Shown here in pieces: positions 25,785 to 34,391 of a stretch of 64,000 nucleotides of DNA. This stretch comes from Actimicrobium antarcticum (GTDB lineage Bacteria; Pseudomonadota; Gammaproteobacteria; Burkholderiales; Burkholderiaceae_D). The position numbers and the translations under genes are program-made. Where the stretch lies: the NCBI RefSeq assembly GCF_039536745.1, contig NZ_BAAAZE010000007.1, positions 186,001 through 250,000 of the forward strand. Direction: 5' to 3'. The notes beneath the pieces are model-generated. The model ran no database searches. It worked only from the letters and a program-made list of their open reading frames with translations, and was not told the DNA's origin. Within the stretch, counting starts at the first letter, position 1, and every line of letters starts with the position of its first letter.

Positions 25785-26132
25785 AGCCCTTGACCACAGG
25801 CGTTCAATGCACACGGTAATACGTCGCGTCGACCTTTCTGATTTGCCACAATTGGCCAGGACAGAACCGCCCATTATCCAGTCCGCGCAAACAATTTATG
25901 GGAACCTGAGTGACGTTCACTACTCGAAGTTTGACACTGTAAGTGCGGTAACGAACAGCCGGAACGTTTATAAAGCGTCAATCTGCGAACCGAGTCATCA
26001 CACGGTGGCGAGCTTTTGACGATCGATGCATAGCACGGCTGCCTGAAGCGATGTAACGACAGTTTTGAAGTTGTACAGATACATGGTCGCAACCTGCCCC
26101 ATAACGAAAAGACTGTAACTGAGGAGAAATCA

Positions 26133-26420
26133 ATGACCGATATCAGTACACTGGAAAATGTCGACTACGATCCCAATCGTCTGCTGGATTTTCTTATAGA
26201 AAAAATGCGGACCAAAAATGATGCCGGGCTGTCGCGCGAATTAGGCGTCGCACCACCCGTCATCAGTAAGATCCGCCACAGGCGCTTGCCAGTAGGCGCG
26301 TCGATGTTGATCCGCATGCATGAAATCAGTGACCTGAGCATCCGCGAATTACGCAACCTCATGGGCGACCGTCGCGAAAAACATCGCATCAGTCCGGAGC
26401 AGTTCAAACCCAAGGTATAA
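26133..26420 (+). CDS. Small helix-turn-helix protein
   Basis: The 95-residue protein has a Cro/Xre-like HTH (about 25-65: NDAGLSRELGVAPPVISKIR, then HRRLPVGASMLIRM) and a conserved-looking C-terminal DLSIRELRNLMG. GGAG seven bases before the ATG supports the start. I know similar small proteins from Oxalobacteraceae-type genomes, but no function. It is monocistronic: a very long hairpin follows it. The 340 bp between the sRNA terminator and this gene hold no other recognisable feature. Confidence 0.8.
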   Translation: MTDISTLENVDYDPNRLLDFLIEKMRTKNDAGLSRELGVAPPVISKIRHRRLPVGASMLIRMHEISDLSIRELRNLMGDRREKHRISPEQFKPKV

Positions 26421-26444
26421 GGTCCGGCTATCTCCGACAGAGTA

Positions 26445-26504
26445 TGCACAAGGCGTAAAAAAAGGAGAGCCCTGAAAGGCTTTCCTTTTTTTACGCCTTG
26501 TGCA
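26445..26504 (+). terminator. Long-stem (27 bp) terminator, potentially bidirectional
   Basis: TGCACAAGGCGTAAAAAAAG (continuing GAGAGCC) pairs with its inverse ending at 26504. All 27 positions pair except one G-U, around a 6-base loop. A-tracts inside the left arm and T-tracts inside the right arm let it act as a terminator in both directions. Confidence 0.85.
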
Positions 26505-26556
26505 TCGAGAACCGCTACGGCGCTTAACCCGAACACATCGTCACGGTAGAGATAAC

Positions 26557-26588
26557 GGATGCACGGATGCACGGATGCACGGATGCAC
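26557..26588. repeat. Octamer tandem repeat (GGATGCAC)4
   Basis: Four exact 8-bp units lie in noncoding DNA between the HTH gene and the tRNA gene. Confidence 0.92.
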
Positions 26589-26675
26589 GAGACCGAAGAA
26601 ATGTAGCCAGAAAATTTTTTGAATGATCGCAGCAAGGATCATGTTGGATGGCATCGAACTGGAACGCCAGAAAGC

Positions 26676-26704
26676 AAAAATGGAAGCCGTTTTGCGCTTC
26701 CATT
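26676..26704 (-). terminator. Terminator downstream of tRNA-Val
   Basis: On the minus strand AATGGAAGC, loop, GCTTCCATT runs into a T-run. It lies about 105 bases after the tRNA 3' end and is in the right orientation to end its transcript. Confidence 0.8.
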
Positions 26705-26809
26705 GTGCCGTTACTTCTTTTGCTGACTAAAACTACTCACTTCAGATATCCCAAATACGTTTTTCGGATTGATCACCGGCTTGTCGCCAGCAATCAAGAA
26801 TAACGAATT

Positions 26810-26886
26810 TGGTAGGCACGATTGGACTCGAACCAACGACCCCTACCATGTCAAGGTAGTGCTCTAACCAGCTGAGCTACGCGCCT
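26810..26886 (-). tRNA. tRNA-Val (anticodon GAC)
   Basis: This 77-nt cloverleaf includes the encoded CCA. The acceptor is AGGCGCG / CGTGCCT with one G-U; the D-arm is GCTCAGCTGGTTAGAGC; the anticodon stem-loop is CTACC-TTGACAT-GGTAG; the T-arm is GTTGGTTCGAGTCCAAT. The anticodon GAC reads Val codons GUC and GUU. Confidence 0.97.
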
Positions 26887-26897
26887 GAAGAGGCCAG

Positions 26898-26926
26898 ATT
26901 ATAGCCAAGTATTTTCTGTTTTGCCA
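26898..26926 (-). promoter_or_regulatory. Promoter of tRNA-Val
   Basis: On the minus strand TATAAT (26903-26898) is preceded after 17 bases by TGGCAA (26926-26921). The -10 hexamer ends 11 bases before the tRNA 5' end. Confidence 0.7.
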
Positions 26927-27067
26927 GCTTGTTTTTCGGGTTTCACAGGATGCGCCCGGCTTTGGCCCAAATAATCGCACTGCCGATATGAAATACCTGG
27001 ACCTCTGCGCGCCAGAGCCCGCCACCGCCAGCACGACGCGAGCGCAGCAGTGCCTCTCGCTGTGCGT

Positions 27068-29353
27068 TCAGTTACGCCGCACTTCCATCACCCCTTCCAC
27101 ATCCCGAATCACCGACAACGCCTTCAGCAACTGTGCAGTCGATGCAATCTCCGCAGTGAACGCCATGCGCGCCTGTCCTTTTGCGCTCTGCGTACTGACG
27201 CCGACGACATTGATTTTTTCGCGCAGGAAGACTTCGGAGATGTCGCGTAACAAGCCTTGCCGGTCACTCGCCAGCACAAAAATATCGACCGGGTACACGG
27301 TCTCGCTGGCTGGACTTCCCCAACTGGTCTGGATCACACGCTCGGGTGTCTGCATTTCCATTTCGGCAAAATTCTTGCAGTTGGCACGATGGATCGAGAT
27401 GCCTTTGCCGCGCGTGATGAATCCGACGATCAGGTCCGGTGGCGCCGGCTTGCAGCATTTTGCCAGCTGCGTCATCAGGCCATCGGTGCCGACCACCAGC
27501 ACGCCGGTCTTGGCACCCTTGACGACACTCGATGCGCTTTCGCGTTTGGGGACCACGCCGAGCTCGGACTGCGCGCTCTTGTGCGGATTTTTTTGCACGA
27601 GCCTGGCGGGATCGTCGGCATGCAAGGCGTGCTCGACATGACGCAAGCTGAATTGGTCCTTGCCCACCGACAGGTAGAGATCATCGGGTTTCAGGAAGCC
27701 CAGCTTGTGCGACAGTTCTTCGAGATTGACAGCGGTCTTGCCCTCCCGCTGCAGGGTTTTTTCAATCAGGCCACGGCCGGTCGACAGTGTTTCTTCCTGG
27801 TCGATCGCATTGAACCAGGCCCGTACCTTGGCACGTGTACGGGCACTGGCTGCGTAGCCCGGACTAAGCCAGTCACGCGACGGACCCGCCGCACCGAGCG
27901 CGACGCTGGCGCCACGGGCGGTGATGATTTCGACGGTCTGGCCGTTTTTCAGTACCGTGTTCAACGGCACCATTGCGCCATCGACCCGGGCGCCGCGGCA
28001 ACGGTGGCCGACATCGCTGTGCAGATGATAGGCAAAGTCGATTGGCGTTGCGCCGCTGGGCAATTCGATCACGCGGGCTTGCGGCGTGAGGACATAAATC
28101 CGGTCATCCAGCGTGGCGGACTTGAGCTTGTCGACCCAGTCGCGCCGCATCGCATCGTCGTGCTCGACGACCGCATCGGCGACATCGCTTTTCCATGCCA
28201 GCAGCTGACGCAGCCAGGCAATTTTCTCGTCGTACTTTTGCGCCGAAAAATTCGAGCCGCCACTCTCCTTGTAACGCCAATGGGCGGCCACGCCGTACTC
28301 GGCGAAATAGTGCATTTCCTGGGTGCGTATCTGGATTTCAAGCGGGCGGTCATCATCGGCCATCACGATGGTGTGCAGCGACTGATAGCCATTCGGTTTG
28401 GGACGCGCGATGTAATCGTCGAACTCCTGCGGAATCGGGGTCCATTTATCGTGCACGATACCCAGCACCGCGTAGCAGGTTTTCACATCGGCGACGATGA
28501 CCCGGAATGCGCGCACGTCATGCAGCGCCGAGAAGTCGATCGCCTTGCCGCGCATCTTGTTCCAGATGCTGTAAATATGCTTCGGTCGGCCAAACACTTC
28601 CGCCTTGATCCCGGCCGCTGCCAGCTCCGATTGCAAGCGCACGATCGCCGAAGCAACGAAGCCTTCACGCTCGACACGCTTTTCTTCCAGCATGCGGGCA
28701 ATGCGCTTGTAGGCTACTGGCTCCAGGAAGCGAAACGACAGGTCTTCCATTTCCCACTTCAGTTGCCACACGCCCAGCCGGTTTGCCAATGGCGTGTAGA
28801 GGTCAAGCGTCTCGCGGGCATAGCGGAATGTGCGGTCGTTTTCGATGTGCTGTTCAGCAAAATAACGCAAGGTGTTGACGCGCGAGGCTAGCCGCACCAG
28901 CACCACGCGCATGTCGGACGCCATCGCCAGCAACATCTTGCGCAAGGTTTCCAGCTGGGCTGCGGCCTGCTGCGCCGCGTTTTTTCCGCGCGCCACTTCC
29001 TGCTGGCCAAACGTCAGTTCATGCAGTCGCATCATCTGCCGCACATCGCCAACGAAGTCGGCAATTTCCTTACCGAACAATGACTCGATTTTTTCGGCGA
29101 GCGCCGGCTCCAGAAACGGCAATTCGAATAGCAGGCCGGCGATGCGGGTATCGGCATCGGTTTGCAGCGAGGCCAGCGTGGTCGCTGCGCCTAGCGAAAA
29201 TTCGAACGCGTCCTGTCCGGTGACGACGGAGCGACCGGTGTAAATCGGCTCGATAAAACTGACGACGTCGGATACACGCTGAATATCGACCTCATTGAGG
29301 CCGGACAATAATTGACTGTACGTGACGGCCGGTGTTGCAGTTGAAGAAACCAT
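27068..29353 (-). CDS. relA: GTP pyrophosphokinase RelA
   Basis: This 761-residue long RelA/SpoT homologue makes (p)ppGpp on ribosomes during amino-acid starvation. The N-terminal HD domain is degenerate (IAGLLFELPFLEP replaces the catalytic His-Asp), which marks RelA rather than bifunctional SpoT. The synthetase domain contains FGRPKHIYSIWNKM and RPKPNGYQSLHT. TGS (YVLTPQARVIELPSGATPID) and C-terminal ACT domains follow. Start 29353 is the first ATG after the ridA stop, 14 bases away. Confidence 0.95.
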   Translation of the reverse strand: MVSSTATPAVTYSQLLSGLNEVDIQRVSDVVSFIEPIYTGRSVVTGQDAFEFSLGAATTLASLQTDADTRIAGLLFELPFLEPALAEKIESLFGKEIADFVGDVRQMMRLHELTFGQQEVARGKNAAQQAAAQLETLRKMLLAMASDMRVVLVRLASRVNTLRYFAEQHIENDRTFRYARETLDLYTPLANRLGVWQLKWEMEDLSFRFLEPVAYKRIARMLEEKRVEREGFVASAIVRLQSELAAAGIKAEVFGRPKHIYSIWNKMRGKAIDFSALHDVRAFRVIVADVKTCYAVLGIVHDKWTPIPQEFDDYIARPKPNGYQSLHTIVMADDDRPLEIQIRTQEMHYFAEYGVAAHWRYKESGGSNFSAQKYDEKIAWLRQLLAWKSDVADAVVEHDDAMRRDWVDKLKSATLDDRIYVLTPQARVIELPSGATPIDFAYHLHSDVGHRCRGARVDGAMVPLNTVLKNGQTVEIITARGASVALGAAGPSRDWLSPGYAASARTRAKVRAWFNAIDQEETLSTGRGLIEKTLQREGKTAVNLEELSHKLGFLKPDDLYLSVGKDQFSLRHVEHALHADDPARLVQKNPHKSAQSELGVVPKRESASSVVKGAKTGVLVVGTDGLMTQLAKCCKPAPPDLIVGFITRGKGISIHRANCKNFAEMEMQTPERVIQTSWGSPASETVYPVDIFVLASDRQGLLRDISEVFLREKINVVGVSTQSAKGQARMAFTAEIASTAQLLKALSVIRDVEGVMEVRRN

Positions 29354-29367
29354 CGAACTCGACTGCC

Positions 29368-29718
29368 TTATTTCTGTGCTGCGGTGACGACCACTTCGAT
29401 CAACCAGCCGGGATTGGCCAGCGCCGCCTGTACGGTGGCGCGCGGCGGCGTGTGGCCGGGAGTAACCCAGTTATTCCAAACCAGGTTCATCGCGGCAAAA
29501 TCGCCCAGGTCGGGCAGATAAATCTGGCACATCAGGAGTCGACTGCGGTCGCTGCCGGCCTCGTGTAACAGCCGATCGATATGGCCCAGCACTTCGCGGG
29601 TCTGGCCGCTGATATCCTGGGTGGTGTCGTCGGCGACCTGGCCGGCGAGGTAAATCGTGCCGTGATGAATGGCCACTTCAGAGAGCGTGGCGCCGACGTG
29701 CAAACGCTGGATACTCAT
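29368..29718 (-). CDS. RidA family protein (YjgF/L-PSP)
   Basis: A 116-residue RidA-fold protein, with IYLAGQVADD, NNWVTPGHTPPRATVQA and the C-terminal GWLIEVVVTAAQ; the conserved Arg and Glu of active enamine/imine deaminases are present. It lies between an alpha/beta hydrolase and relA in a close minus-strand series. Confidence 0.9.
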   Translation of the reverse strand: MSIQRLHVGATLSEVAIHHGTIYLAGQVADDTTQDISGQTREVLGHIDRLLHEAGSDRSRLLMCQIYLPDLGDFAAMNLVWNNWVTPGHTPPRATVQAALANPGWLIEVVVTAAQK

Positions 29719-29766
29719 GGGATGACATCACTTTCTAACGATGCGGTAACAGTCTCAGGGTCAAAT

Positions 29767-30642
29767 TCAGGCAACATCACCCAGCAGGAATTCCCGGGCA
29801 ATTGCAATCTGGTCCGGACTCACAAACGTGGGGGCATGACCCACGCCGGCGATCTCGACCACGCGGGCTTTCGGTCCGCGCTGCGCCATCTGCTGTGCAG
29901 TAGCGCGCGAGAGCAGATCGGAGTGCTCGCCCCGCACCAGCAAGGTCGGACAGCGGATCGCCTCGTACGCATGCCACAACAAGGCTTCGGCCTGGCGGGT
30001 GGACTCCGGCGTGGTGGTCTTGAACGGGGTCGCCAACGCCAGATCATAGTGCCGTGCCCATTGCCCGTCCGGCCTCTGGCGCAGCACGTCACTGGCCAGC
30101 TTGTGCCACTGTGCATCGCTGTGGGGGCCAAACGGCAGCGAGATCGACTGGATGTAATTGGCGCCTTCCTCGAAGGAAGCAAAGCGCATGTCCTGCCCGA
30201 CATAGTCGCCGATGCGTAACAGCGCAGCCGGGTCCAGAGTGGGACCGATATCGTTGAGAACTAGCTTGCGTATCGGATTGCCGGGCAGCGATGCCAGCCC
30301 GATGCCAATCAGGCCGCCCATCGACGTGCCGAACCAGTCAACACTGTCGGTATCGAGGCGCGCCAGCAGCGTCACCATGTCGGCAACATATTGAGGCAAT
30401 TGATAATGATTCGGATCGAGCAGCCGCCCGGAGCGACCACGACCAACCACGTCCGGACAGACCACGCGCCAGGTATCGCTCAGCGCTGTGGCCAGATCAT
30501 CGAAGTCATCGGATACACGGGTCAGTCCATGCACGCAGACCAGCACGCGGGAATTGCGGGGATCGCCCCACTCCTTGTACGACAACCGGTGCAGGCCGGT
30601 GGGCGACAGACACTGCACGTGCGCGATGCGGGCTTCTGACAT
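29767..30642 (-). CDS. Alpha/beta hydrolase
   Basis: The 291-residue hydrolase has an oxyanion segment VCVHGLTR, nucleophile Ser in WFGTSMGG, and catalytic His in GVGHAPTF. The substrate cannot be told from sequence. No signal peptide. Start ATG 30642 (MSEARIAHV). It is upstream of ridA-relA (gap 48 bases) and downstream of a terminator that separates it from the CoA-transferase genes. Confidence 0.88.
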   Translation of the reverse strand: MSEARIAHVQCLSPTGLHRLSYKEWGDPRNSRVLVCVHGLTRVSDDFDDLATALSDTWRVVCPDVVGRGRSGRLLDPNHYQLPQYVADMVTLLARLDTDSVDWFGTSMGGLIGIGLASLPGNPIRKLVLNDIGPTLDPAALLRIGDYVGQDMRFASFEEGANYIQSISLPFGPHSDAQWHKLASDVLRQRPDGQWARHYDLALATPFKTTTPESTRQAEALLWHAYEAIRCPTLLVRGEHSDLLSRATAQQMAQRGPKARVVEIAGVGHAPTFVSPDQIAIAREFLLGDVA

Positions 30643-30731
30643 GGTGGCTCATCCGTAGAAAGAAGCCCTATTTTAACGGCCGATACCACCGGGCGTACTC
30701 AAAGATTTCACACTGGCGGACCAGCAGGCGT

Positions 30732-30753
30732 AAAAAAGCCCGGTCTCCCGGGC
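30732..30753 (-). terminator. Intrinsic terminator after CoA-transferase subunit B
   Basis: On the minus strand GCCCGG-GAGA-CCGGGC is followed by six T residues. It ends the two-gene CoA-transferase operon 48 bases after its stop. Confidence 0.88.
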
Positions 30754-30800
30754 CTGGTGGTGCTTACGTGCGACTCATTGCATCGAGTCACTGCGTCCGA

Positions 30801-31454
30801 TCACTGCACTGCACTCACATCGAGCGTTGCTTCGGTCTTCTCCACGACTTCTGCGACGCTCACGCCCGGTGCCAGTTCAACCAGCTTCAGACCCTCTGGC
30901 ATGACATCGATGACACCAAGGTCAGTGATGATCCGGTCCACCACCGCCACACCGGTCAGCGGCAGGTTGCAGTTTTTCAGGATCTTCGGCGAGATGCTGC
31001 CGTCCTTGGCTTTGGCAACGTGTTCCATCAGAAGCACAACGCGTTTCACGCCCGCCACCAGATCCATTGCGCCGCCCATCCCCTTGACCATTTTCCCGGG
31101 GATCATCCAGTTTGCGAGGTCACCGGTTTCGGAGACCTGCATCGCGCCCAGAATCGCCAGGTTGATCTTGCCGCCACGGATCATGGCGAACGAGTCCGCC
31201 GAACTGAAATACGATGACCCCGGCAACGACGTCACGGTCTGCTTGCCGGCGTTGATGACGTCGGCGTCGACCTGGTCTTCGGTAGGAAACGGTCCGATAC
31301 CAAGCAAGCCGTTTTCGGATTGCAGCGACACTTCGATATTCGCCGGGACGTAGTTGGCCACCATCGTCGGCAAGCCAATACCGAGATTCACATAAAAGCC
31401 ATCCTGCAATTCCTGCGCAGCGCGCGCTGCCATTTGTTCACGAGTCCATGCCAT
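30801..31454 (-). CDS. scoB: 3-oxoacid CoA-transferase, subunit B
   Basis: This beta subunit (217 aa) of a succinyl-CoA:3-ketoacid CoA-transferase has the catalytic Glu47 in SENGLLGIG, and NLGIGLPTMVANYVP, GGKINLAILGAMQV and GMGGAMDLVAG. It activates acetoacetate for use as carbon source. ATG 31454 (MAWTREQM) is 13 bases after the subunit A stop. Acetate/butyrate-type specificity cannot be excluded. Confidence 0.93.
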   Translation of the reverse strand: MAWTREQMAARAAQELQDGFYVNLGIGLPTMVANYVPANIEVSLQSENGLLGIGPFPTEDQVDADVINAGKQTVTSLPGSSYFSSADSFAMIRGGKINLAILGAMQVSETGDLANWMIPGKMVKGMGGAMDLVAGVKRVVLLMEHVAKAKDGSISPKILKNCNLPLTGVAVVDRIITDLGVIDVMPEGLKLVELAPGVSVAEVVEKTEATLDVSAVQ

Positions 31455-31467
31455 GTTCGTTCTCCGC

Positions 31468-32166
31468 TTACTGTGCACGTACCGTGCGTTGTTCGATCCG
31501 TTTTTCCGGGTTGGCATTGACCACGATGCGATGCACGAAGATGCTCGGCGTATGCACGTGGTCCGGATCGATCTCGCCGATCTCGACCAGCTCTTCGACT
31601 TCGACGATGGTGATCTTGCCGGCCATCGCGACGTTCGGATTGAAGTTGCGTGCCGTCTTGCGATACACCAGATTACCGGCGCGATCCGCTTTCCATGCCT
31701 TGACCAGCGAGACATCGGCTACCAGCGAGCGCTCCATGACGTACTGTTCACCGTCGAACTCGCGCACTTCCTTGCCGTCGGCAACGATGGTACCGACACC
31801 AGTCTTGGTGAAAAATGCCGGAATGCCCGAACCACCGGCGCGCAGCTTTTCGGCCAGCGTGCCCTGCGGGGTAAATTCAAGCTCCAGTTCGCCAGCGAGA
31901 TATTGGCGTTCGAATTCCTTGTTCTCGCCGACGTATGATGCGATCATCTTTTTGATTTGACGTGTGGCAAGTAGTTGACCCAAACCAAAGCCATCGACAC
32001 CGGCATTATTCGAAATCGCGGTCAAATTGGTGACCCCGGAATCACGTAATGCCGCAATCAGGGCTTCCGGGATGCCGCATAATCCAAACCCGCCGACAGC
32101 GATCGTCTGGCCGTTGCTGACAACTCCTTCGAGGGCACTTGCAGCGTTGGGATACACTTTTTTCAT
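31468..32166 (-). CDS. scoA: 3-oxoacid CoA-transferase, subunit A
   Basis: This alpha subunit (232 aa) has the CoA-binding glycine region TIAVGGFGLCGIPEALI, followed by LTAISNNAGVDGFGLGQLL and EFTPQGTLAEKLRAGG. I chose ATG 32166 (MKKVYPNAA); upstream in-frame codons overlap the promoter region of the divergent regulator. It forms an operon with subunit B. Confidence 0.93.
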   Translation of the reverse strand: MKKVYPNAASALEGVVSNGQTIAVGGFGLCGIPEALIAALRDSGVTNLTAISNNAGVDGFGLGQLLATRQIKKMIASYVGENKEFERQYLAGELELEFTPQGTLAEKLRAGGSGIPAFFTKTGVGTIVADGKEVREFDGEQYVMERSLVADVSLVKAWKADRAGNLVYRKTARNFNPNVAMAGKITIVEVEELVEIGEIDPDHVHTPSIFVHRIVVNANPEKRIEQRTVRAQ

Positions 32167-32305
32167 ACCTGGCCTTTTCATTAAACTGACGGACTGCTTT
32201 TCACAAACTGCGCATAAGCTACCGGGTAGTGGAGCATATTGCGCGTTCTGGTCGACCACAATACCGTAAAAATACTTTAGCGATCCAGGATTACGAACGG
32301 AAACG

Positions 32306-32866
32306 ATGAACGACACCTTGACTATCGATTACGCCCAGATATTCCAGCACGCACCCGTGGGCTTGTGTATTTCCGAGCGCCGGGTCATCCGCGCCGCGAA
32401 CCGCTCGCTAGCCGCGATGTTCGGTTACTCCCCCGAACAGCTGGCCGACCAGTCCTTCCTGATCCTGTATCCGACCCCGGATGAATTTGAGCGAACCGGC
32501 GCACGGATTATTCCGATCATGACAGAGCACGGTTGTTATTCCGACGAACGCATCATGAAGCGCGCCAGCGGCGAACTATTCTGGTGCCACGTCAGCGGGC
32601 GTGGGCTGGTGGATGATGACGCCCATGCAGCGGGCATCTGGACCTTCGACGATCTCAGTGAAAAGCGCAAGGTCACCGCCAAACTGACCCCGCGCGAACG
32701 CGAAATCGCCGCCCTGCTGGTCGAGGGCAAGACCAGCAAACTGATCGCGCGACAGATCGGCATGAGCCCGCGCACTGTCGAAATGCATCGCGCCAAACTG
32801 ATGAAAAAATTCTCTGCGGCGACGTCCAGCGAACTGGTGCATCGCCTTTTGGGTGTCAGTCATTGA
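32306..32866 (+). CDS. PAS-domain LuxR-type transcriptional regulator
   Basis: The 186-residue protein has an N-terminal PAS domain (about 8-115: IFQHAPVGLCISERRVIRAA, FGYSPEQLADQSF) and a C-terminal LuxR HTH (LTPREREIAALLVEGKTSKL, then IARQIGMSPRTVEMHRAKLM). No receiver is present. It is divergent from scoAB across 139 bp, so it may regulate the CoA-transferase operon in response to a ligand or redox cue. Confidence 0.88.
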   Translation: MNDTLTIDYAQIFQHAPVGLCISERRVIRAANRSLAAMFGYSPEQLADQSFLILYPTPDEFERTGARIIPIMTEHGCYSDERIMKRASGELFWCHVSGRGLVDDDAHAAGIWTFDDLSEKRKVTAKLTPREREIAALLVEGKTSKLIARQIGMSPRTVEMHRAKLMKKFSAATSSELVHRLLGVSH

Positions 32867-33018
32867 GGTAAGGACATGCTGCGTATCGTGCCGCGCAGTC
32901 ACCATTCAGGCACCGCATAACAGCTATCATGGATGACAATTGGCACTCGCGACAGCCAGCTTCTATAGTGATGACGCACTGCAGCAATTTGCAGTCTTTC
33001 ACTCGCAAGGAGCTTCTC

Positions 33019-33294
33019 ATGTCAACATTACACGCCACCAATCATTTCACCGACTTTGCCCGCAATACGGTCCACTCATTGACCGATCTGAGTAACAAAT
33101 CAGGCAAAGCCGTCACCACACAACTGCACTGCATCCTTGAAGCTTTGTCACGAAGCTACGCACAGCGCCAGTCTGCACAGCAAGATGCCTACCTGGCCGA
33201 GTCAACCTCGATCGTCGACCTCGAACGTCGCATGCATGATCTCGACCGGATGGACGCGCAGCCACGCCTGAACATGATTACAGGCATGCACTGA
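33019..33294 (+). CDS. DUF3563-type small protein
   Basis: The 91-residue protein has a C-terminal AYLAESTSIVDLERRMHDLD that matches the DUF3563 signature common in Burkholderiales. AAGGAG precedes ATG 33019; the frame is open to 32929 but has no ribosome-binding site there. Function unknown. It lies between the PAS-LuxR gene and the apbE terminator palindrome, with no operon partner. Confidence 0.78.
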   Translation: MSTLHATNHFTDFARNTVHSLTDLSNKSGKAVTTQLHCILEALSRSYAQRQSAQQDAYLAESTSIVDLERRMHDLDRMDAQPRLNMITGMH

Positions 33295-33372
33295 ACCGCA
33301 GTCAGCTTCGGATTCGGGTTCGACGTCAGGCGATGCTGCAAGACAGCATAATCGCCCGCCAGCCTGCCCAAA

Positions 33373-33426
33373 AAACCAGCCACTGACCAAGCGCAAACCG
33401 GTTTGCGCTTGGTCAGTGGCTGGTTT
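33373..33426 (-). terminator. Perfect 54-bp palindrome acting as apbE terminator
   Basis: AAACCAGCCACTGACCAAGC (continuing GCAAACC) is followed with no spacer by its exact inverse. On the minus strand the hairpin runs into six T residues, 5 bases after the apbE stop, so it should end the efflux-flavinylation operon. On the plus strand only three T residues are met. Confidence 0.85.
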
Positions 33427-33430
33427 GCGT

Positions 33431-34384
33431 TTAACCACCACCCGACACCGCGCCGCCCAGAATCAACACTTCCTGAAGCCGGTCACCATCACGCATGACA
33501 AACAACGCATCCATGCCGCGCTCGCGTGCCAGCGCCAGTCCGGCGTCCTCGCCCAATACCAGCAGCGCCGTCGCCCAGGCATCGGCCAGCATGCAGGTAG
33601 ATGCCAGTACCGTCACCGCCGCAAGCCGGTTTGACACCGGTTCCTGCAGGGTGGGATCAATCGTGTGGGCGTAGCGCCTGCCGGCAATCTCCACCCAGCG
33701 CCGGTAATCGCCTGACGTCGCAATTGCCGTGTCCCTGAGTTCCATCACGCCAGCGACTTCGCGCAAGCCGTAGGTCGGTTTTTCGATCGCGACGGACCAG
33801 GCCTCGTCGCCGGGCTTGCTGCCGCGCGCACGCATTTCGCCATCGATACCGACCAGGTAATTGACGATTCCCCATGCATCGAGGCAGTGCGCGAGCTGAT
33901 CGACACCGTAGCCTTTTGCGATACCGGACAGATCGATGGCGATCGGCGCCAGCTTGCGTACCTGTTGCCGTGCACGGTCCAATTCCAGCCTTGTAAAAGC
34001 CGGCCGGTATGTCGCGGCAGGCAGCGCTGCGGACTGCGCGGGTGGCGTCTTTTGTGACGGGCCGAAGCCCCAGTCCTCCACCAGTTCGCCGACGCCGATA
34101 TCGAAGGCGCCATGCGATTGCCGTCCGATCTGCACGCCGGTATCGAGGACATGGGCGAGTTCCGCCGGGACCGCGACCCAGACATTCTCGGCAGCGGCGT
34201 TGAGGCGACATAGATCGGACGCCGGATTCCAGGTCGACATTTGCCGGTCCACCTTGTCCACGGCGGAAAACAGGGCGGCACCGATGGCCGCCAGGTCCGA
34301 GCCCGCGGCGTCATAGAAGACGGCGGTATAGCGCGTCCCCATCGTCGCGCCGTTCAGGCTGTAACGCTGCGGCGCGGACAGCAT
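33431..34384 (-). CDS. apbE: FAD:protein FMN transferase
   Basis: ApbE (317 aa from this start) attaches FMN from FAD to a Ser/Thr of a target protein. Motifs: NGATMGTRYTA, SHGAFDIGVGELVEDWGFG, IAIDLSGIAKGYGVDQ, GIDGEMRARG, AIATSGDYRRW, AHTIDP. ATG 34384 (MLSAPQRYS) overlaps the preceding reductase gene by 9 bases beyond its stop at 34394-34392; a GTG at 34420 is an alternative. With neither start is there a signal peptide or lipobox, which is unusual for the periplasmic enzyme. The likely substrate is the DUF2271 protein two genes upstream. Confidence 0.93.
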   Translation of the reverse strand: MLSAPQRYSLNGATMGTRYTAVFYDAAGSDLAAIGAALFSAVDKVDRQMSTWNPASDLCRLNAAAENVWVAVPAELAHVLDTGVQIGRQSHGAFDIGVGELVEDWGFGPSQKTPPAQSAALPAATYRPAFTRLELDRARQQVRKLAPIAIDLSGIAKGYGVDQLAHCLDAWGIVNYLVGIDGEMRARGSKPGDEAWSVAIEKPTYGLREVAGVMELRDTAIATSGDYRRWVEIAGRRYAHTIDPTLQEPVSNRLAAVTVLASTCMLADAWATALLVLGEDAGLALARERGMDALFVMRDGDRLQEVLILGGAVSGGG

Positions 34385-34391
34385 CGTCGGT

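Noticed and set aside
25543..26019. 158-codon plus-strand frame across the sRNA region
   Set aside because: It runs through a promoter and a strong terminator hairpin, shows no family features and lacks a convincing ribosome-binding site.
27068..29353. Bifunctional SpoT
   Set aside because: The HD hydrolase residues are replaced (LLFELPFLEP), so the protein should only synthesise (p)ppGpp, as RelA does.
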